Shown: positions 17,191 to 26,578 of the stretch, in pieces
Layout of the letters: each line of letters starts with the position of its first letter
Numbering within the stretch: position 1 is the stretch's first letter
Origin: Gammaproteobacteria bacterium
GTDB taxonomy: Bacteria > Pseudomonadota > Gammaproteobacteria > SZUA-229
DNA length: 64,000 nucleotides
Reading direction: 5' to 3'
Assembly (NCBI GenBank): GCA_029882395.1
Contig: JAOUKT010000008.1
Span: forward strand, 1-64,000
Made by a program: the position numbers and the translations under genes
Notes under the pieces: generated by a model
Databases searched by the model: none
What the model saw: only the letters and a program-made list of their open reading frames with translations
What the model was told of the DNA's origin: nothing

Positions 17191-19650
17191 ATGTTAAGCT
17201 GGTTAGTTATTTTTATTCTGCTGATAGGTGTTTCAGCCTATTTTAGGCTGGCGTTGGTCATCTGGAGCACATTGCTCGGTGTCACCCTGTTCATGTTCAG
17301 TTATAGTCAGCTCGTATCACTTGGCAGCCTGATCGTGCTCTGGGCTGTTTACCTGATTGTTACCATCCCGCTTAACCTGACCACTTTTAGAAAAAACAAA
17401 ATCAGTTTGCCTGTTAAGAATTTTATGGCAAATGCCATGCCTTCGATTTCACAAACCGAACAGGAAGCGCTTGATGCCGGCAGCGTCTGGTGGGAAGGTG
17501 AAATCTTTAGCGGTATGCCGGATTATTCCATACTAAAAAACCTACCTAAGCCTGAATTAAGTACTGAAGAACAGGCTTTTCTTGACGGCCCTGTGAATCA
17601 ACTTTGTGAAATGATTGATGACTGGGAAATTACACAAGAGCAATCTGATCTGCCGAAAGAGATCTGGCAGTTCATAAAAGATAATAAATTCATGGCCATG
17701 ATTATCCCAAAAAAATATGGTGGTCTTGAATTTTCCGCGCTGGCGCATTCTGAAGTTGTAATGAAAGTTTCCAGCCGCAGTATAACCGCCGCTGTTACGG
17801 TAATGGTGCCAAATTCATTAGGTCCGGGTAAATTACTGCTGCATTACGGCACCGACGAACAAAAGGAAAAATATCTGTACGGTCTTGCCGATGGCACTGA
17901 AATTCCCTGCTTTGGTCTGACAGGACCTGATGCCGGCAGTGATGCCGGGGCCATGCCAGACACCGGTGTGGTTTGCTATGGAGCTTTTGACGGTAAGGAA
18001 AAGGTTCTGGGTATTCGGCTTAACTGGGATAAACGTTATATAACTCTAGGCCCTGTTGCGACTCTAATTGGGCTCGCCTTTAAACTTTATGATCCTGACA
18101 AAATTCTGGGCGACAAACACAGCATTGGCATCACGCTGGCACTGATACGCCCCGATACAGCCGGTGTTGAAATTGGAAACCGGCATTTTCCACTAAACCA
18201 GCCTTTTATGAACGGCCCGAACCGCGGGAAAGACGTTTTTATACCGATGGACTGGGTCATTGGCGGAGAAGACTATATTGGCCAGGGCTGGCGCATGTTA
18301 ATGGAATGCCTGGCTGATGGTCGCGCCATTTCATTACCTGCCCTGTCGACCGGTGCCGGTAAACTTTGCAGTCATAATACTGGCGCATACGCCCGCATTA
18401 GAAAACAGTTCAGGACACCGATTGGATATTTTGAAGGTGTTGAGGAAGCACTTGCGACCATTGCGGGTCAAACCTATGCGATGGATGCCGCCCGCGAATT
18501 AACCCTGGTCGCCCTTGATATAGGTGAATCTCCTTCGGTGGTATCGGCTATTGTCAAATACCAGCTTACCGAACGCATGCGCCAGGTTCTCAACCTTGCC
18601 ATGGATGTGCATGGCGGTCACGCCATTTGCATGGGGCCCTCTAACTTTTTAGGCCGGGTCTATCAGGCAATTCCGATCAGCATAACCGTTGAAGGAGCCA
18701 ATATACTCACCCGCAGCATGATAGTCTTTGGTCAGGGCGCCTTAAGAAGCCACCCTTATTTATTAAAAGAGGTCAACGCGGTACATGAAACCGATGCTGA
18801 AAAATCGTTACATGATTTTGATCAGGCGCTGTTTGGCCATATCGGTTTTGTGAGCAGCAATATTGTGCGCGCGTTCTGGCTGGGACTGACCCAGGCCCGT
18901 TTTATGTTTACGCCCGGCAGTTCAAAAACCGCGTACTACTACCGGCAACTTAACCGCTTAAGTGCCTGTTTTGCGGTCATGTCGGATATGTCGTTAGCTG
19001 TGCTCGGAGGCGGCCTCAAGCGGCGTGAAAAAATATCCGGCCGGCTAGCCGATGCATTATCAAATCTGTATATTTTATCTGCTCTTTTAAAACGATTTGA
19101 AAACGATGATGAACCAATAGATGACGTGCCGTTGTTTGAATGGGCGGCGCAGGACTGCTTATATAACTGTCAGCGTTCAATTGACAGTGTACTGGCCAAT
19201 TTCCCGATTGCCATTATCGGCAAGATTCTGCGTTTAATTGTTTTTCCACGAGGCAAAGTATATAAAGGTGCGAGTGACCGTTTAAGCCATAAAGTCGCAC
19301 GTATTATACTGTCAAACGGTGAAGCCCGGAGACGGCTTACGCAGGGAATTTATTTTAATGATAAAGCCGGTGACCGCACCGGCCGTATCGAGCTGGCTTT
19401 TGAAAAAGTGCTGAAAGCAGCCGATGCCGAGCGCAAACTGAAAGATGCGATGCATGTCGGTGTGATAAAACAGCAACCGATTGAACCTTTATTAAAACAA
19501 GCCTTGTCATTAAGCATACTGACTGACGATGAAGCCCGCTTAATAGAAGAGGCCCACCTTGCGACGCATGATGCTATCATGGTCGATGAGTTCTCTTTTA
19601 ATAGTGAAAATAATATATGGACATGGGAAAAACCTGATGAGCAAAGATAA
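17191..19650 (+). CDS. fadE: Acyl-CoA dehydrogenase FadE
   Basis: 819 residues, close to E. coli FadE. Hydrophobic segments fill the first ~65 residues and anchor it in the inner membrane. The acyl-CoA dehydrogenase core follows (FGLTGPDAGSDAGAMPDTG, GGHAICMGPSNFLGR), with the catalytic region TVEGANILTRSM, and then the FadE-specific C-terminal domain. It performs the first, FAD-dependent step of fatty acid beta-oxidation. A good ribosome-binding site (GAGGA) precedes the ATG. Its last codons overlap the start of the thiolase gene by 14 bases, so the pathway genes are co-translated. Confidence 0.95.
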   Translation: MLSWLVIFILLIGVSAYFRLALVIWSTLLGVTLFMFSYSQLVSLGSLIVLWAVYLIVTIPLNLTTFRKNKISLPVKNFMANAMPSISQTEQEALDAGSVWWEGEIFSGMPDYSILKNLPKPELSTEEQAFLDGPVNQLCEMIDDWEITQEQSDLPKEIWQFIKDNKFMAMIIPKKYGGLEFSALAHSEVVMKVSSRSITAAVTVMVPNSLGPGKLLLHYGTDEQKEKYLYGLADGTEIPCFGLTGPDAGSDAGAMPDTGVVCYGAFDGKEKVLGIRLNWDKRYITLGPVATLIGLAFKLYDPDKILGDKHSIGITLALIRPDTAGVEIGNRHFPLNQPFMNGPNRGKDVFIPMDWVIGGEDYIGQGWRMLMECLADGRAISLPALSTGAGKLCSHNTGAYARIRKQFRTPIGYFEGVEEALATIAGQTYAMDAARELTLVALDIGESPSVVSAIVKYQLTERMRQVLNLAMDVHGGHAICMGPSNFLGRVYQAIPISITVEGANILTRSMIVFGQGALRSHPYLLKEVNAVHETDAEKSLHDFDQALFGHIGFVSSNIVRAFWLGLTQARFMFTPGSSKTAYYYRQLNRLSACFAVMSDMSLAVLGGGLKRREKISGRLADALSNLYILSALLKRFENDDEPIDDVPLFEWAAQDCLYNCQRSIDSVLANFPIAIIGKILRLIVFPRGKVYKGASDRLSHKVARIILSNGEARRRLTQGIYFNDKAGDRTGRIELAFEKVLKAADAERKLKDAMHVGVIKQQPIEPLLKQALSLSILTDDEARLIEEAHLATHDAIMVDEFSFNSENNIWTWEKPDEQR

Positions 19651-20929
19651 AACTGTTTATATCGTCGATGGAAGCAGAACACCTTATCTTAAAGCAAGAG
19701 GTAAACCCGGCGCCTTTACGGCAGGCGAACTTGCTTTAGCCGCCGGAAAGCCATTATTAATGAGACACAACTTTGCCCTTGATGCATTAAGCGAAGTCAT
19801 ACTGGGGTGTGTGATGCCCGGCCCCGAAGAGGCCAATATCGGCCGTGTCGCCGCCTTGAAACTGGGCATACCCCAATCTGTACCCGCCTGGACTGTACAG
19901 CGTAATTGCGCATCGGGCATGCAGGCTGTGGACTGCGCGTTTAGAAATATCGCATCGGGACAGTCCGAGCTTGTATTAGCCGGCGGCGTCGAGGCAATGA
20001 GTCATGCTCCGGTACTTTACAACAATGCCATGGTCAACTGGCTCAGTGATTTTATGATGAGCAAGACACTGCCGCAGAAACTCAAAACCATCACTCAGTT
20101 AAGAGTCGGCCATTTTAAACCCGTTATTGCCCTGATTAAGGGCTTAAGTGACCCTATTGTAGGATTATCCATGGGTCAGACAGCAGAAAACATCGCCCAA
20201 CGATTTAATATCAGCCGGCAACAGATGGATGAGTTTGCCGTTAGCAGCCATCAGAAACTGGCACATGCTCAGGACAGTCAATTCCTGGATGAGGTTGAAA
20301 CCATTTACGATAGACATGGCCACTTTTATGATAAGGATGATGGTGTCAGACCAGACTCCAGCACTAAGGCGCTGGCAAACCTGAAACCGGTGTTTGACCG
20401 AAAATACGGACTGGTAACGGCTGGTAACAGCGCACAAATTACCGATGGTGCCTGCTGGTTATTATTAGCGAGCGCGGATGCGGTAAAAAAACATAAACTG
20501 CCTGTGTTAGCAACGATTAAAGACAGTGAATGGGCCGGGCTTGATCCTTCAGTGATGGGCATGGGGCCGGCACATGCCATGGCCCCCATTTTGCAGCGCA
20601 ATGAACTTGCCGTTAATGACATTGATTACTGGGAAATCAATGAAGCCTTTGCAACACAGGTCTTAGGTTGCCGGGCCGCCTGGATGGAAGAACACTATTG
20701 CAAAAATGAACTGGGACTTGATTCGGCTATCGGAGAAATCCCCCTCGACAAACTCAATATTGATGGTGGTGGTGTCAGCCTCGGTCACCCTGTGGGCTCC
20801 AGTGGCGCCCGCATCATATTGCACCTGGCAAAAACCCTGCAACGAAACAAAGCGTCAAGAGGCATCGCTAGCCTTTGTATTGGTGGCGGTCAAGGTGGTG
20901 CAATGTTAATTGAAAGGGAGGCAAGTTAA
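19637..20929 (+). CDS. fadI: 3-ketoacyl-CoA thiolase (FadI type)
   Basis: 430 residues from ATG 19637 (MSKDKTVYIVDGSRTPY); a longer open frame upstream lies inside fadE and is not needed. The acyl-enzyme Cys is in RNCASGMQAVD, the conserved His in GGGVSLGHPVGSSGARI, and the second active-site Cys in SLCIGGGQGGAM. Length and order (thiolase before the alpha subunit) match FadI rather than the shorter FadA, though substrate range cannot be read. Its TAA stop shares a base with the next ATG, coupling it to the multifunctional subunit. Confidence 0.88.
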   Translation: MSKDKTVYIVDGSRTPYLKARGKPGAFTAGELALAAGKPLLMRHNFALDALSEVILGCVMPGPEEANIGRVAALKLGIPQSVPAWTVQRNCASGMQAVDCAFRNIASGQSELVLAGGVEAMSHAPVLYNNAMVNWLSDFMMSKTLPQKLKTITQLRVGHFKPVIALIKGLSDPIVGLSMGQTAENIAQRFNISRQQMDEFAVSSHQKLAHAQDSQFLDEVETIYDRHGHFYDKDDGVRPDSSTKALANLKPVFDRKYGLVTAGNSAQITDGACWLLLASADAVKKHKLPVLATIKDSEWAGLDPSVMGMGPAHAMAPILQRNELAVNDIDYWEINEAFATQVLGCRAAWMEEHYCKNELGLDSAIGEIPLDKLNIDGGGVSLGHPVGSSGARIILHLAKTLQRNKASRGIASLCIGGGQGGAMLIEREAS

Positions 20930-22944
20930 TGGACTACATTCACTGGTCAATGCAACAGGATGAAAATAATATCTGCTGGCTGTTATTTGATTATAAAGAC
21001 TCAGCAATGAATATTTTATCAAGCACAGCCTTGCAAGAACTTGATCACATTCTCGATCAGATCAATGACAGCAAAGTTCAGGCTATTGTCTTCAAATCGC
21101 TGAAGAGCAGTGGTTTTATTGCCGGTGCCAATATTAAAGAATTTGTAGGGATAGACTATGACGCGGCACTTGAGTTAATTACACTCGGGCATACCGTGAT
21201 GAATAAAATTGAAGCCATGAAATGCAACACCATCAGCATGATTCATGGCTTTAGTATGGGAGGGGGCACAGAACTGTCACTGGCCTGTGACTATATCGTC
21301 TGTTCTGATGATGTCTCTACCCGCTTGTCATTGCCTGAAGTTAAACTCGGCATCCACCCGGGCTTTGGCGGTAGTTTACGTTGTATCCGACGAATCGGCC
21401 CACTGGCTGCTTTTGATATGATGCTGACCGGGCGGGCAATCAGCGCAAAACAAGCCAGAAGAATTAAACTGGTCGATGAGGTCACCGCACAGCGACAGCT
21501 TGAACGGGCAGCTATTGCATTTGCCCATAAAAAGCCCTCTTCTCGCAAGCAAAGTATCAAGAACAGACTGCTCAATAATGCACTCGTACGCGGTTTTCTG
21601 GCGAGAAAGATCAGTGAAAAAGTCGCCCGCAAAGCACCCAAAGCACATTACCCTGCGCCTTATAAGCTGATCAACCTTTGGCTAAAGTATTATGACTTTC
21701 CTAAAAAAATGCTGGAAAAAGAAGCCATTTCAGTTGCTGAACTGGTCGCCGACCCTACTGCGCAAAACCTAGTCAGGGTTTACTTTTTACAGGAACAGCT
21801 TAAATCACTTGGCGATAAAAAACTCTTCACCCCGCTGCACGTGCATGTAATTGGCGGCGGCATTATGGGCGGGGATATTGCTGCATGGTGTGCATTCAAA
21901 GGATTTCAGGTCAGTGTCCAGGATCAGGATCCTGCGATTCTGGCAAAAACCATCCAGCGAGCCTGCCAGCTCTTTAAAAAGAAACTGCGTGATGAGCGGC
22001 TGATCACCAACACCTTAGATCGCTTAACCGCTGACCATAAAGGCTATGGTATTGAGCATGCCGATATCATTATTGAGGCTATTTTTGAAGATGCAAAGGT
22101 CAAACAGACGCTCTATCAAAGCATTGAGCCGCGCATGAAAAAAGGCGCTATCTTAGCCACTAACACTTCCAGCATCCCATTAGAGACACTGGCATCTTGT
22201 TTGAAAAATCCCGGCAGACTGGTAGGCCTGCACTTTTTTAACCCGGTAGCATTAATGCCTCTGGTTGAAATTATCCATGGCGAACAGAGCGATAAAAAAA
22301 CCATTGCAAAAGTAGCAGCTTTTTCCCGGCATATTGATAAATTACCGTTAGCTGTCAAAAGCAGCCCCGGTTTTTTGGTCAACCGCATCTTAATGCCCTA
22401 CCTGCTTGAGGCCATTATAATGTACGCCGAAGGAATTCCAGCGGAAGCCATCGACAAAGCGGCGCTGGAGTTTGGCATGCCCATGGGACCGATTGAGCTG
22501 GCTGATACGGTTGGACTGGATGTCTGTTTATCCGTTGCCAATATTCTTTCTGAAAGCTCCAATACGCCAGTACCTGAGCAGCTGGAGCATATGGTTAAAA
22601 CCGGTCATCTGGGGAAGAAAAACAATAAAGGTTTTTACAGTTATCGTAACGGTAAAGCTCAAAAGGACTCAACCAGAAGCTATAAAAACATGAAAGATGT
22701 CCAACAACGGTTAATTTTAATGCTGGTAAATGAGGCAACAGCCTGTTTACGTGATAAAATCGTTGATAATGAGGATCTGCTGGATGCAGGCGTTATCTTT
22801 GGTACTGGTTTTGCACCTTTCCGTGGCGGGCCTATTAAATATATCCATGATAATGGTAAACATGATTTACAAACTCAAATGGATAGCCTAAAAAAACAAC
22901 TGGGTGAACGCTTTACTCAGGATAATGGATGGGATCTGGTTTAA
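20929..22944 (+). CDS. fadJ: Multifunctional enoyl-CoA hydratase/3-hydroxyacyl-CoA dehydrogenase
   Basis: 671 residues. The crotonase domain has the oxyanion-hole sequence FIAGANIKEF, the second glycine loop GFSMGGGTELSLACD and a catalytic Glu in LPEVKLGIHPGFGG. The NAD-binding domain has VIGGGIMGGDIAAW, TNTSSIPLE and the catalytic His in GLHFFNPVALMPLVEI. A duplicated C-terminal helical domain follows. Together with the thiolase it forms the trifunctional complex for steps two to four of beta-oxidation. It is about 40 residues shorter than E. coli FadJ, mostly in linkers. The start overlaps the thiolase stop (TAATG). Confidence 0.9.
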   Translation: MDYIHWSMQQDENNICWLLFDYKDSAMNILSSTALQELDHILDQINDSKVQAIVFKSLKSSGFIAGANIKEFVGIDYDAALELITLGHTVMNKIEAMKCNTISMIHGFSMGGGTELSLACDYIVCSDDVSTRLSLPEVKLGIHPGFGGSLRCIRRIGPLAAFDMMLTGRAISAKQARRIKLVDEVTAQRQLERAAIAFAHKKPSSRKQSIKNRLLNNALVRGFLARKISEKVARKAPKAHYPAPYKLINLWLKYYDFPKKMLEKEAISVAELVADPTAQNLVRVYFLQEQLKSLGDKKLFTPLHVHVIGGGIMGGDIAAWCAFKGFQVSVQDQDPAILAKTIQRACQLFKKKLRDERLITNTLDRLTADHKGYGIEHADIIIEAIFEDAKVKQTLYQSIEPRMKKGAILATNTSSIPLETLASCLKNPGRLVGLHFFNPVALMPLVEIIHGEQSDKKTIAKVAAFSRHIDKLPLAVKSSPGFLVNRILMPYLLEAIIMYAEGIPAEAIDKAALEFGMPMGPIELADTVGLDVCLSVANILSESSNTPVPEQLEHMVKTGHLGKKNNKGFYSYRNGKAQKDSTRSYKNMKDVQQRLILMLVNEATACLRDKIVDNEDLLDAGVIFGTGFAPFRGGPIKYIHDNGKHDLQTQMDSLKKQLGERFTQDNGWDLV

Positions 22945-22995
22945 AACCCTGTCTATCCTATACCACCACTTTTTCAATAATGGAAACAGGATTTA

Positions 22996-23562
22996 ATGTC
23001 TACCTATAGTCGTAATTACCACAGCTACATCTATTCAACGATTGTTTTCTTTGGCATCATTATATGCTTCTCCTCAGTCTATTTTTCTATTTCTAAAATA
23101 AATTATTTCGAACATAATACCAACCGCATTCATCGCCTGATCACATCATCAGAAATAGAACTGGGTACCTTAGAAAAAGAAATAAAAGTCATTGAAAGTA
23201 CTGTCAACGACATTAAAACCGAGCTCGATGCCAGCCCCAAAAACAAGAAAAAGAAAAACCTAACCAAAGATTTCGTATCACTAAGAGAAAATATTTTTAA
23301 TTTACGATCTGATATAGCCGAAAAACAGAAGCTTTTGATTTCTCTTAACCTGCTTAAAAGCAGCACCTTAAGTCAAATAAAAACACTGTTCTGGATCAAT
23401 AGCGGTTTACTAATTATTGGTTCTTTAATGGTTCTTTTAGGCGCACTGGCACTGATACTAAAACTGGAAATATTTGAAGACCGGCGAAAAAAACAAAGAG
23501 CCGGGGAAAATGAAGAAAAAAATAGCTTATCGATAAAACAAGCGGAATCAAATACGGATTAA
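22996..23562 (+). CDS. Two-helix membrane protein with coiled coil, unknown function
   Basis: A 188-residue protein I do not recognise. A hydrophobic helix lies at about residues 12-34. A long charged helical stretch follows (residues ~45-120, for example IELGTLEKEIKVIESTVNDI) with a Lys-rich break. A second hydrophobic helix lies at about 130-155, with a charged cytoplasmic tail. This predicts a periplasmic coiled coil between two membrane anchors. It sits 51 bases after the beta-oxidation operon and may be transcribed with it. The product looks genuine, with a plausible ribosome-binding site (ACAGG). Confidence 0.65.
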   Translation: MSTYSRNYHSYIYSTIVFFGIIICFSSVYFSISKINYFEHNTNRIHRLITSSEIELGTLEKEIKVIESTVNDIKTELDASPKNKKKKNLTKDFVSLRENIFNLRSDIAEKQKLLISLNLLKSSTLSQIKTLFWINSGLLIIGSLMVLLGALALILKLEIFEDRRKKQRAGENEEKNSLSIKQAESNTD

Positions 23563-23578
23563 TTGAAGATTCCTGTGT

Positions 23579-23629
23579 CTAATTTCGCTATAATCTGCGC
23601 CTATTTGTAGAAATATTAAGCGAAATTAG
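23579..23629 (+). promoter_or_regulatory. thrC promoter with 11-bp inverted repeat
   Basis: A perfect TATAAT lies at 23589-23594, about 40 bases before the thrC ATG; the -35 is poor (TTGAAG at a 20-base spacing). It is bracketed by CTAATTTCGCT (23579-23589) and AGCGAAATTAG (23619-23629), exact inverted copies. The right arm ends one base before the ATG. This may be a repressor site, or a hairpin over the start if a longer transcript is made. Confidence 0.55.
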
Positions 23630-23630
23630 C

Positions 23631-25100
23631 ATGAATTTTATTGAAACTCGTGGCAATGATGGCCAGCGCCCTGCTGAAGTCAGCTTTTCTGAAGCCATTC
23701 TTAGCCCAATTTCTTCTTTTGGTGGCATCTACTCACCACAGTCTATCCCCGATTTAGGCCTAACGTTTCTCAGTAAGCACCTGAATTCCAGCTATAAAGT
23801 CTTAGCAAAAGAGATCCTTGCGGCGTTTGAAATTGATATAGACAGCGATATCATCGATGAGGCGCTGAATCTATATGATAAATTTGATGATCCTGATAAT
23901 CCCGTACCTGTGATAAAAGTCCATGATGATCTGTATGTCAGCGAGTTATATCATGGCCCTACCCGTGCTTTTAAAGACATGGCCCTACAGCCCTTTGGTC
24001 TCGTACTCTCATCTCTGGCGCAAAAAAGAAACGAAAATTACCTGATTCTGGCTGCCACCTCCGGAGATACCGGCCCTGCCGCACTGGAAACCTTCAAAAA
24101 CCGCTCCAATGTTAAAGTTGTTTGTATGTACCCTGATGGCGGTACTTCTGATGTGCAACGCCTGCAGATGGTAACTGAAGATGCCGATAACCTGAAAGTA
24201 CTGGGTGTAATCGGCGATTTTGATGACACTCAAAGCGCACTCAAACACCTGCTTGGCTCTGATCGTTTCAAACAGACACTTAAAAATAAAAACGTTCAGT
24301 TATCAGCGGCCAATTCAGTCAACTTTGGACGCATTATTTTCCAGATTATCTATCATATCCATTCTTACCTTGAACTGGTTCGTCAGGATGCGATTGAAAT
24401 CGGTGAAAAGGTTTACCTAAATGTACCCAGCGGAAACTTTGGTAATGCGTTAGGTGGATATTACGCAATGAAAATGTGTTTACCCGTTGAGAAAATCCTG
24501 ATTGCATCCAACAATAATAATATCCTCACCCAGTTAATTAATCAGGGCCGGTATGATTTGCGTGAAATGGCCGTGACCCCGACCACATCTCCGGCAATGG
24601 ACATTCTCAAATCATCTAATATTGAACGGATTTTATTTGATATGTTTGGTGCAACACGGACAAGAGAATTAATGCAACAACTGGATAATGATCACCACTA
24701 CCAGTTAACAGATAGTGAACTACGCAGTATACAAAACATTTTCTCTGCTGACTTCTGTAACGATGATGAAGGCAAGGACTTTATAAAAGCAACCTTTGAA
24801 AATGGCTACTTAATGGATCCTCACACCGCCACCTGTTTTAAAGCGTACAACACATGCCGCGAAAAAAATCTTAAGACCATTGTTTATTCAACAGCCGAAT
24901 GGACCAAGTTTTCTCCTGTTATAAACAATGCGCTTACGGGAGAGTCCGGTGTACAGGATCAACAGGCTCTAAAAGCTATTGCAGAAACAGCCCATATAGA
25001 AATACCCGCGATGATTGATGGCTTATTTGAAAAAGCCATCACGCAAAATACCATTATTGAAAAAGACCGGATTGAAACTGAAATCCTGAACTTTATTTAA
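23631..25100 (+). CDS. thrC: Threonine synthase
   Basis: 489 residues of the longer, fungal/gammaproteobacterial-type threonine synthase. The PLP-binding Lys lies in HGPTRAFKDMALQPFG, the phosphate loop is SGDTGPAALETF, and later marks are VPSGNFGNALGGYYA and a C-terminal DPHTAT. It converts O-phosphohomoserine to threonine. It is not in an operon with hom; instead it runs toward hom and shares a terminator with it. It has its own promoter, with an inverted repeat over the start region. Confidence 0.95.
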   Translation: MNFIETRGNDGQRPAEVSFSEAILSPISSFGGIYSPQSIPDLGLTFLSKHLNSSYKVLAKEILAAFEIDIDSDIIDEALNLYDKFDDPDNPVPVIKVHDDLYVSELYHGPTRAFKDMALQPFGLVLSSLAQKRNENYLILAATSGDTGPAALETFKNRSNVKVVCMYPDGGTSDVQRLQMVTEDADNLKVLGVIGDFDDTQSALKHLLGSDRFKQTLKNKNVQLSAANSVNFGRIIFQIIYHIHSYLELVRQDAIEIGEKVYLNVPSGNFGNALGGYYAMKMCLPVEKILIASNNNNILTQLINQGRYDLREMAVTPTTSPAMDILKSSNIERILFDMFGATRTRELMQQLDNDHHYQLTDSELRSIQNIFSADFCNDDEGKDFIKATFENGYLMDPHTATCFKAYNTCREKNLKTIVYSTAEWTKFSPVINNALTGESGVQDQQALKAIAETAHIEIPAMIDGLFEKAITQNTIIEKDRIETEILNFI

Positions 25101-25110
25101 TATAAGTATG

Positions 25111-25151
25111 CAGGTAAAAAAAATCCCGCATTGCGGGATTTTTTTTACCTG
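25111..25151. terminator. Bidirectional terminator between thrC and hom
   Basis: A 41-base near-perfect palindrome with 20-bp arms around one central base. The core is a GC-rich AATCCCGCA/TGCGGGATT stem flanked by runs of eight A and eight T. It lies 10 bases after thrC and 8 bases after the end of hom on the other strand, so it serves both. Confidence 0.93.
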
Positions 25152-25159
25152 CTACATTG

Positions 25160-26470
25160 TCAGTCCAGATGTTCTACCCGGATACGGGTAACAGAGTCAG
25201 ATATATTCGACGCTTCCACTTTGCTCAGCGCTGTATTCATCTTCAGCTCCTGAACTGTTTGTGTCAGCAAAATTAGCGACACACGTTCACCTTCACTGGC
25301 CGGTTCTTTCTGTATAACCGCTTCAATACTGATATCCTGTTGCGCAAAAATATTGGCAACATCTGCCAGTACTCCGGGACGATCTTCAACACTTAAACGC
25401 AGATAATAAGCTGTTTCAAAATTATCTGATGTTAATACAGGGGTATTGGAATGCTTGCCGGCCTGGTAACCCAGGGCGGCTACTTTGTTATCAGCTGCCG
25501 ACTCAAAAGTTCTTGCTATATCAACAATATCCGCAACCACAGCCGATGCAGTAGGTTCTGCGCCGGCACCCGCACCATAATACAAAGTTGGCCCGACAGC
25601 ATCACCCTGAACCAATACCGCATTCATCACACCATCTACATTGGCTATCAAACGCTTTTCAGGAATCAATGTCGGATGCACCCGCATTTCAATACCTTTG
25701 GCGGTCTTACGAGCAATCCCTAAATGTTTAATGCGGTAACCCAGCTCTTCAGCATAGGTCACATCTTCAGTCGTTACCTGACTAATGCCTTCTGTGAAGG
25801 TCTTGTCAAATTGTAAGGGAATACCAAACGCTATCGAGGCAAGAATCGTTAACTTGTGTGCTGCATCAATACCCTCGACATCGAACGTTGGGTCGGCTTC
25901 GGCATAACCTAGCGCCTGGGCTTCTTTTAGCACATCATCAAAGTCACGACCTTTGTCACGCATTTCTGTCAGAATAAAGTTACCTGTGCCATTAATAATG
26001 CCCGCTAACCATTCGATTTTATTCGCCGTTAGACCTTCGCGCATGGCTTTAATAATGGGTATTCCGCCAGCAACAGCGGCCTCATAACAGACAGAGACCC
26101 CTTTTTCACTCGCGGCAGCGAAAATTTCATCACCATGCATCGCAATTAGGGCTTTATTAGCCGTCACCACATGCTTGCCGTTTTCAATGGCTTTTAAAAC
26201 CAGCTCCCGGGCCGGTGAATATCCACCAATCAGCTCTACGACCACATCGACGTCAGCATCATTAACCACATCCCAGGCATCGTCACTGAGTTTGACTGAA
26301 CTATCTGCTGCAAAAACAGTTTGTTCATTAATTTCACGGGCCGCTGCGCGAACGATTTCCAGGGAGCGACCAACACGCTGTGTGATTTCTTCTGCATTAC
26401 GCTGTAACACGGTAGCCGTTCCGCCACCTACTGTACCCAGTCCCATCAGACCAATTCGTACTGATTTCAA
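25160..26470 (-). CDS. hom: Homoserine dehydrogenase
   Basis: 436 residues of the monofunctional type. The N-terminal NAD(P)-binding motif is GLMGLGTVGGGTATVL. The catalytic domain has the conserved VVTANKALIA, AAVAGGIPII and INGTGNFILTEM. A C-terminal ACT domain (YYLRLSVEDRPGVLADVANIF) probably gives threonine feedback inhibition. It reduces aspartate semialdehyde to homoserine for threonine and methionine. It lies 108 bases downstream of alaC in the same direction and converges with thrC. Confidence 0.95.
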   Translation of the reverse strand: MKSVRIGLMGLGTVGGGTATVLQRNAEEITQRVGRSLEIVRAAAREINEQTVFAADSSVKLSDDAWDVVNDADVDVVVELIGGYSPARELVLKAIENGKHVVTANKALIAMHGDEIFAAASEKGVSVCYEAAVAGGIPIIKAMREGLTANKIEWLAGIINGTGNFILTEMRDKGRDFDDVLKEAQALGYAEADPTFDVEGIDAAHKLTILASIAFGIPLQFDKTFTEGISQVTTEDVTYAEELGYRIKHLGIARKTAKGIEMRVHPTLIPEKRLIANVDGVMNAVLVQGDAVGPTLYYGAGAGAEPTASAVVADIVDIARTFESAADNKVAALGYQAGKHSNTPVLTSDNFETAYYLRLSVEDRPGVLADVANIFAQQDISIEAVIQKEPASEGERVSLILLTQTVQELKMNTALSKVEASNISDSVTRIRVEHLD

Positions 26471-26578
26471 TGAAATCTCCTGAATGCTTATTCTTTAAGT
26501 TTTGCCAGCTCTACAAGAACAGAACCAGCATTGTTTTTGTATTCGTTATTTGTATAGTATCGGCGGTTGAGAGCTGAC

